From Peptococcaceae bacterium BRH_c23 (GTDB lineage Bacteria; Bacillota_B; Desulfitobacteriia; Desulfitobacteriales; Desulfitobacteriaceae), in NCBI GenBank assembly GCA_000961805.1, contig LADV01000136.1, forward strand, positions 1-8,329: 8,329 nt of DNA, in the 5' to 3' direction. A program made the position numbers and the translations under genes. Under the pieces are notes generated by a model. It saw nothing but the letters and a program-made list of their open reading frames with translations. It was not told the origin of the DNA and did no database searches. Position 1 is the first letter of the stretch. Every line of letters starts with the position of its first letter. This document shows, one piece after another, positions 6,877 to 8,329 of the stretch.

Positions 6877-8127
6877 ATGAGTAAATTAACCGTTTTAGAA
6901 GATATGCTTCGACTTGACCCTAATAACGCCAATGTATGGTATTTATTAGGCATGGAATATTTAGAGTCAGATTCAAAGGATAGAGCGCTGCAAGCTTTCT
7001 CGAGATCCCTTCAGTATTGTAATGAAGAATTAAAACTTCAGATCGCAGAAAAAATTGCAGGAATAGTTAGTAAATCAGATTTATCAGTAGTCGACTCCGA
7101 TTATAGCGATGAAGATGAAGAAAGCTATGTCAGTGTAGAGGCGATAGAGAATAGAGATATTGATACAGATATTGATACAGATAGCGCAGACGGCAGTATT
7201 AGGCTTAAGGTTATTCCTGGAAATAAAAAAGAAAAAGTTACAGACATAAAACAGAAACTTGCTGAGAAGATCACTTTTGCAGATGTAGGAGGACTGGAAG
7301 AACTTAAAGAAACAATACAAATGAAAATTGTAAAACCTTTTATTAATCCTTCGTTATTCTCGAAATTCAAGAAGAAAACCGGAGGTGGAATATTATTATT
7401 TGGTCCTCCAGGTTGTGGTAAAACTTTTATAGCGAAAGCAACATCTGCAGAATGTCAGGCGAAATTTATCCCGGTACATATAACGGACATTATCGATCCT
7501 TATATTGGGATTAGTGAGAAAAATATTGCGGATATCTTCTCTTCAGCAAGGCAACAAGCGCCTTCTGTGCTTTTTTTCGATGAACTTGATGCTGTTGGTT
7601 TTCATAGAGGGAAGGGAACTTCCGAACACCGACGCTCGATCGTCGATCAACTGCTAACTGAGATGGAAGGCATAGATACATCAACTGACAAACTCCTGGT
7701 AATTGGGGCAACCAATATGCCTTGGGATGTAGATCCTGCCTTTAAGCGCCCGGGACGATTTGACAAGCTTATTTTTGTACCACCTCCGGATCAATTAGCT
7801 AGGGAAGCTATTTTTAAACTTAAACTTGCCGAAAAACCATTGCACCAGGATATCAATTATCAAGTATTAGCTGCGAAAACGGAATTGTATTCAGGAGCAG
7901 ATATTGAAAATGTTGTTGAATTATCAACTGAAGTAGTAATTACAGAAATAATGAGATCTGAGATTGAAAGACCGATTATGATGGATGATCTTCTTGAAGC
8001 AATTGAAAAATCCACTCCAACAACACTGGATTGGTTAAGAACCATTAAAAATTATGTGAAATATTCTAATCAAAGTGGGCTGTATAATGAAGTAGATAAA
8101 TATTTAGTTAAACATAAGCAGGTATGA
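6877..8127 (+). CDS. TPR-AAA+ ATPase of the classical Cdc48/Vps4/Msp1-like clade
   Basis: Numbering from ATG 6877, the 416-residue product starts with one to two TPR-like repeats (DPNNANVWYLLGMEYLESDS, about 12-50). An acidic linker (about 70-105, with an IDTDIDTD repeat) follows, then an AAA+ module opening at FADVGGLEELKETI (134). Visible motifs are Walker A GPPGCGKT 176-183, an aromatic pore loop YIG at 209-211, Walker B VLFFDELDA 231-239 (D235, E236), sensor 1 N280, and the second-region-of-homology arginines R291 and R294 in FKRPGRFD. The helical lid contains SGADIENVVELS, and a C-terminal helical extension resembles Vps4/katanin tails. No FtsH protease HExxH motif is present, so it is an unfoldase or remodeller, not a protease. 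All catalytic residues are intact. A GTG at 6868 is also in frame, but AAGAGGTGA (6863-6871) fits ATG 6877. The TPR part may pair with the upstream TPR membrane protein. Confidence 0.92.
   Translation: MSKLTVLEDMLRLDPNNANVWYLLGMEYLESDSKDRALQAFSRSLQYCNEELKLQIAEKIAGIVSKSDLSVVDSDYSDEDEESYVSVEAIENRDIDTDIDTDSADGSIRLKVIPGNKKEKVTDIKQKLAEKITFADVGGLEELKETIQMKIVKPFINPSLFSKFKKKTGGGILLFGPPGCGKTFIAKATSAECQAKFIPVHITDIIDPYIGISEKNIADIFSSARQQAPSVLFFDELDAVGFHRGKGTSEHRRSIVDQLLTEMEGIDTSTDKLLVIGATNMPWDVDPAFKRPGRFDKLIFVPPPDQLAREAIFKLKLAEKPLHQDINYQVLAAKTELYSGADIENVVELSTEVVITEIMRSEIERPIMMDDLLEAIEKSTPTTLDWLRTIKNYVKYSNQSGLYNEVDKYLVKHKQV
7156..7183 (+). repeat. Twelve-base tandem repeat inside the AAA+ linker
   Basis: GATATTGATACA occurs at 7156-7167 and 7168-7179, followed by a partial GATA. 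It is in frame and encodes alternating acidic and isoleucine/threonine residues in the flexible linker between the TPR and AAA+ parts. Copy number could vary without breaking the frame. Confidence 0.7.
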
Positions 8128-8282
8128 TTATTTATATTATCTTCTTATGGACTCTTTAGATTCTTATGTCTACAAATCCGAAGTCAATTGGTCTTAATTA
8201 ACCGAAGGCCTTACTTTGCCTCATTTATAAAGCAAAACTCCTCATCATTCGCTACACCAAGTATTTAAAGGAGGGAAAGAAC

Positions 8283-8329
8283 CTGAAACCCATCGTCTTT
8301 ATCGATACCGAAATTGAACCGAAAAGTGG
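8283..8329 (+). CDS. Start of an exonuclease/helicase-like gene, apparent CTG start, cut by window end
   Basis: AAAGGAGGG at 8267-8275 is a near-perfect ribosome binding site, and seven bases later a CTG (8283-8285) opens a frame that continues to the window end: (M)KPIVFIDTEIEPKSG. The FIDTEIE text matches the first motif of DEDD-type 3'-5' exonucleases (D-x-E). It also resembles the N-terminus of clostridial RecQ-family helicases that carry an exonuclease domain; that resemblance is from memory. The frame is open upstream to a TAA at 8199-8201 but contains no ATG, GTG or TTG, so CTG is the only placed start unless ATT or ATC is used. Only 15 or 16 codons are visible, so the product is uncertain. 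It is 155 bases after the AAA+ gene and may be a separate unit. Confidence 0.55.
   Translation, partial: MKPIVFIDTEIEPKS

Noticed and set aside
6877..8127. FtsH metalloprotease identity for the AAA+ protein
   Set aside because: The AAA+ core is similar, but no HExxH zinc site or protease domain follows, and there are no N-terminal membrane helices.
8211..8240. Possible terminator after the AAA+ gene (TTTGC 8215-8219 with GCAAA 8232-8236)
   Set aside because: The stem has only five weak pairs, a 12-base loop and no T-run after it.

Overview
The window looks like a chromosomal accessory region of a low-to-mid GC Firmicute, probably a clostridial anaerobe of the Peptococcaceae type (Desulfosporosinus/Desulfitobacterium-like). 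The case rests on strong GGAGG ribosome binding sites, an AT-rich background broken by a GC-richer block, a short XRE regulator of clostridial style, and a DUF2339/DUF3999 pair. The genus is an inference. Almost every gene lies on the + strand; the XRE regulator is the exception.

Layout: (1) 1-230, no credible ORF but several exact complementary arms, a candidate structured RNA or leader. (2) 272-775, a small YidC/Oxa1-like membrane protein that lacks the usual first membrane segment, preceded by a five-codon mini-ORF with the better ribosome binding site and followed by a good rho-independent terminator. (3) 944-2142, a helical-repeat gene related to the C-terminal part of SWIM-zinc-finger-associated proteins, broken by one frameshift. 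(4) 2145-2436, a decayed helicase-like fragment with a P-loop, meeting the C-terminal end of a short antisense XRE regulator (2422-2658). (5) 2873-5510, a GC-richer block: a DUF2339 membrane protein gene with a large internal deletion and frame change, overlapping by ATGA an intact DUF3999 gene. (6) 5527-8127, a tightly packed AT-rich three-gene cassette: a four-helix membrane protein, a TPR protein with a C-terminal membrane hairpin, and a TPR-AAA+ ATPase of the classical Cdc48/Vps4/Msp1-like clade. (7) 8283-end, the first codons of a gene starting with an exonuclease-like motif, apparently from a CTG start behind a perfect ribosome binding site.

The most interesting functional unit is the 5527-8127 cassette. 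Overlap and spacing suggest co-translation, and the parts suggest a TPR-based membrane platform that recruits a hexameric AAA+ unfoldase, by analogy with eukaryotic Msp1 or Vps4 machines. The upstream half (900-4250) is marked by decay: three broken genes and one likely rearrangement junction. No tRNA, rRNA, CRISPR array or complete insertion sequence was seen.
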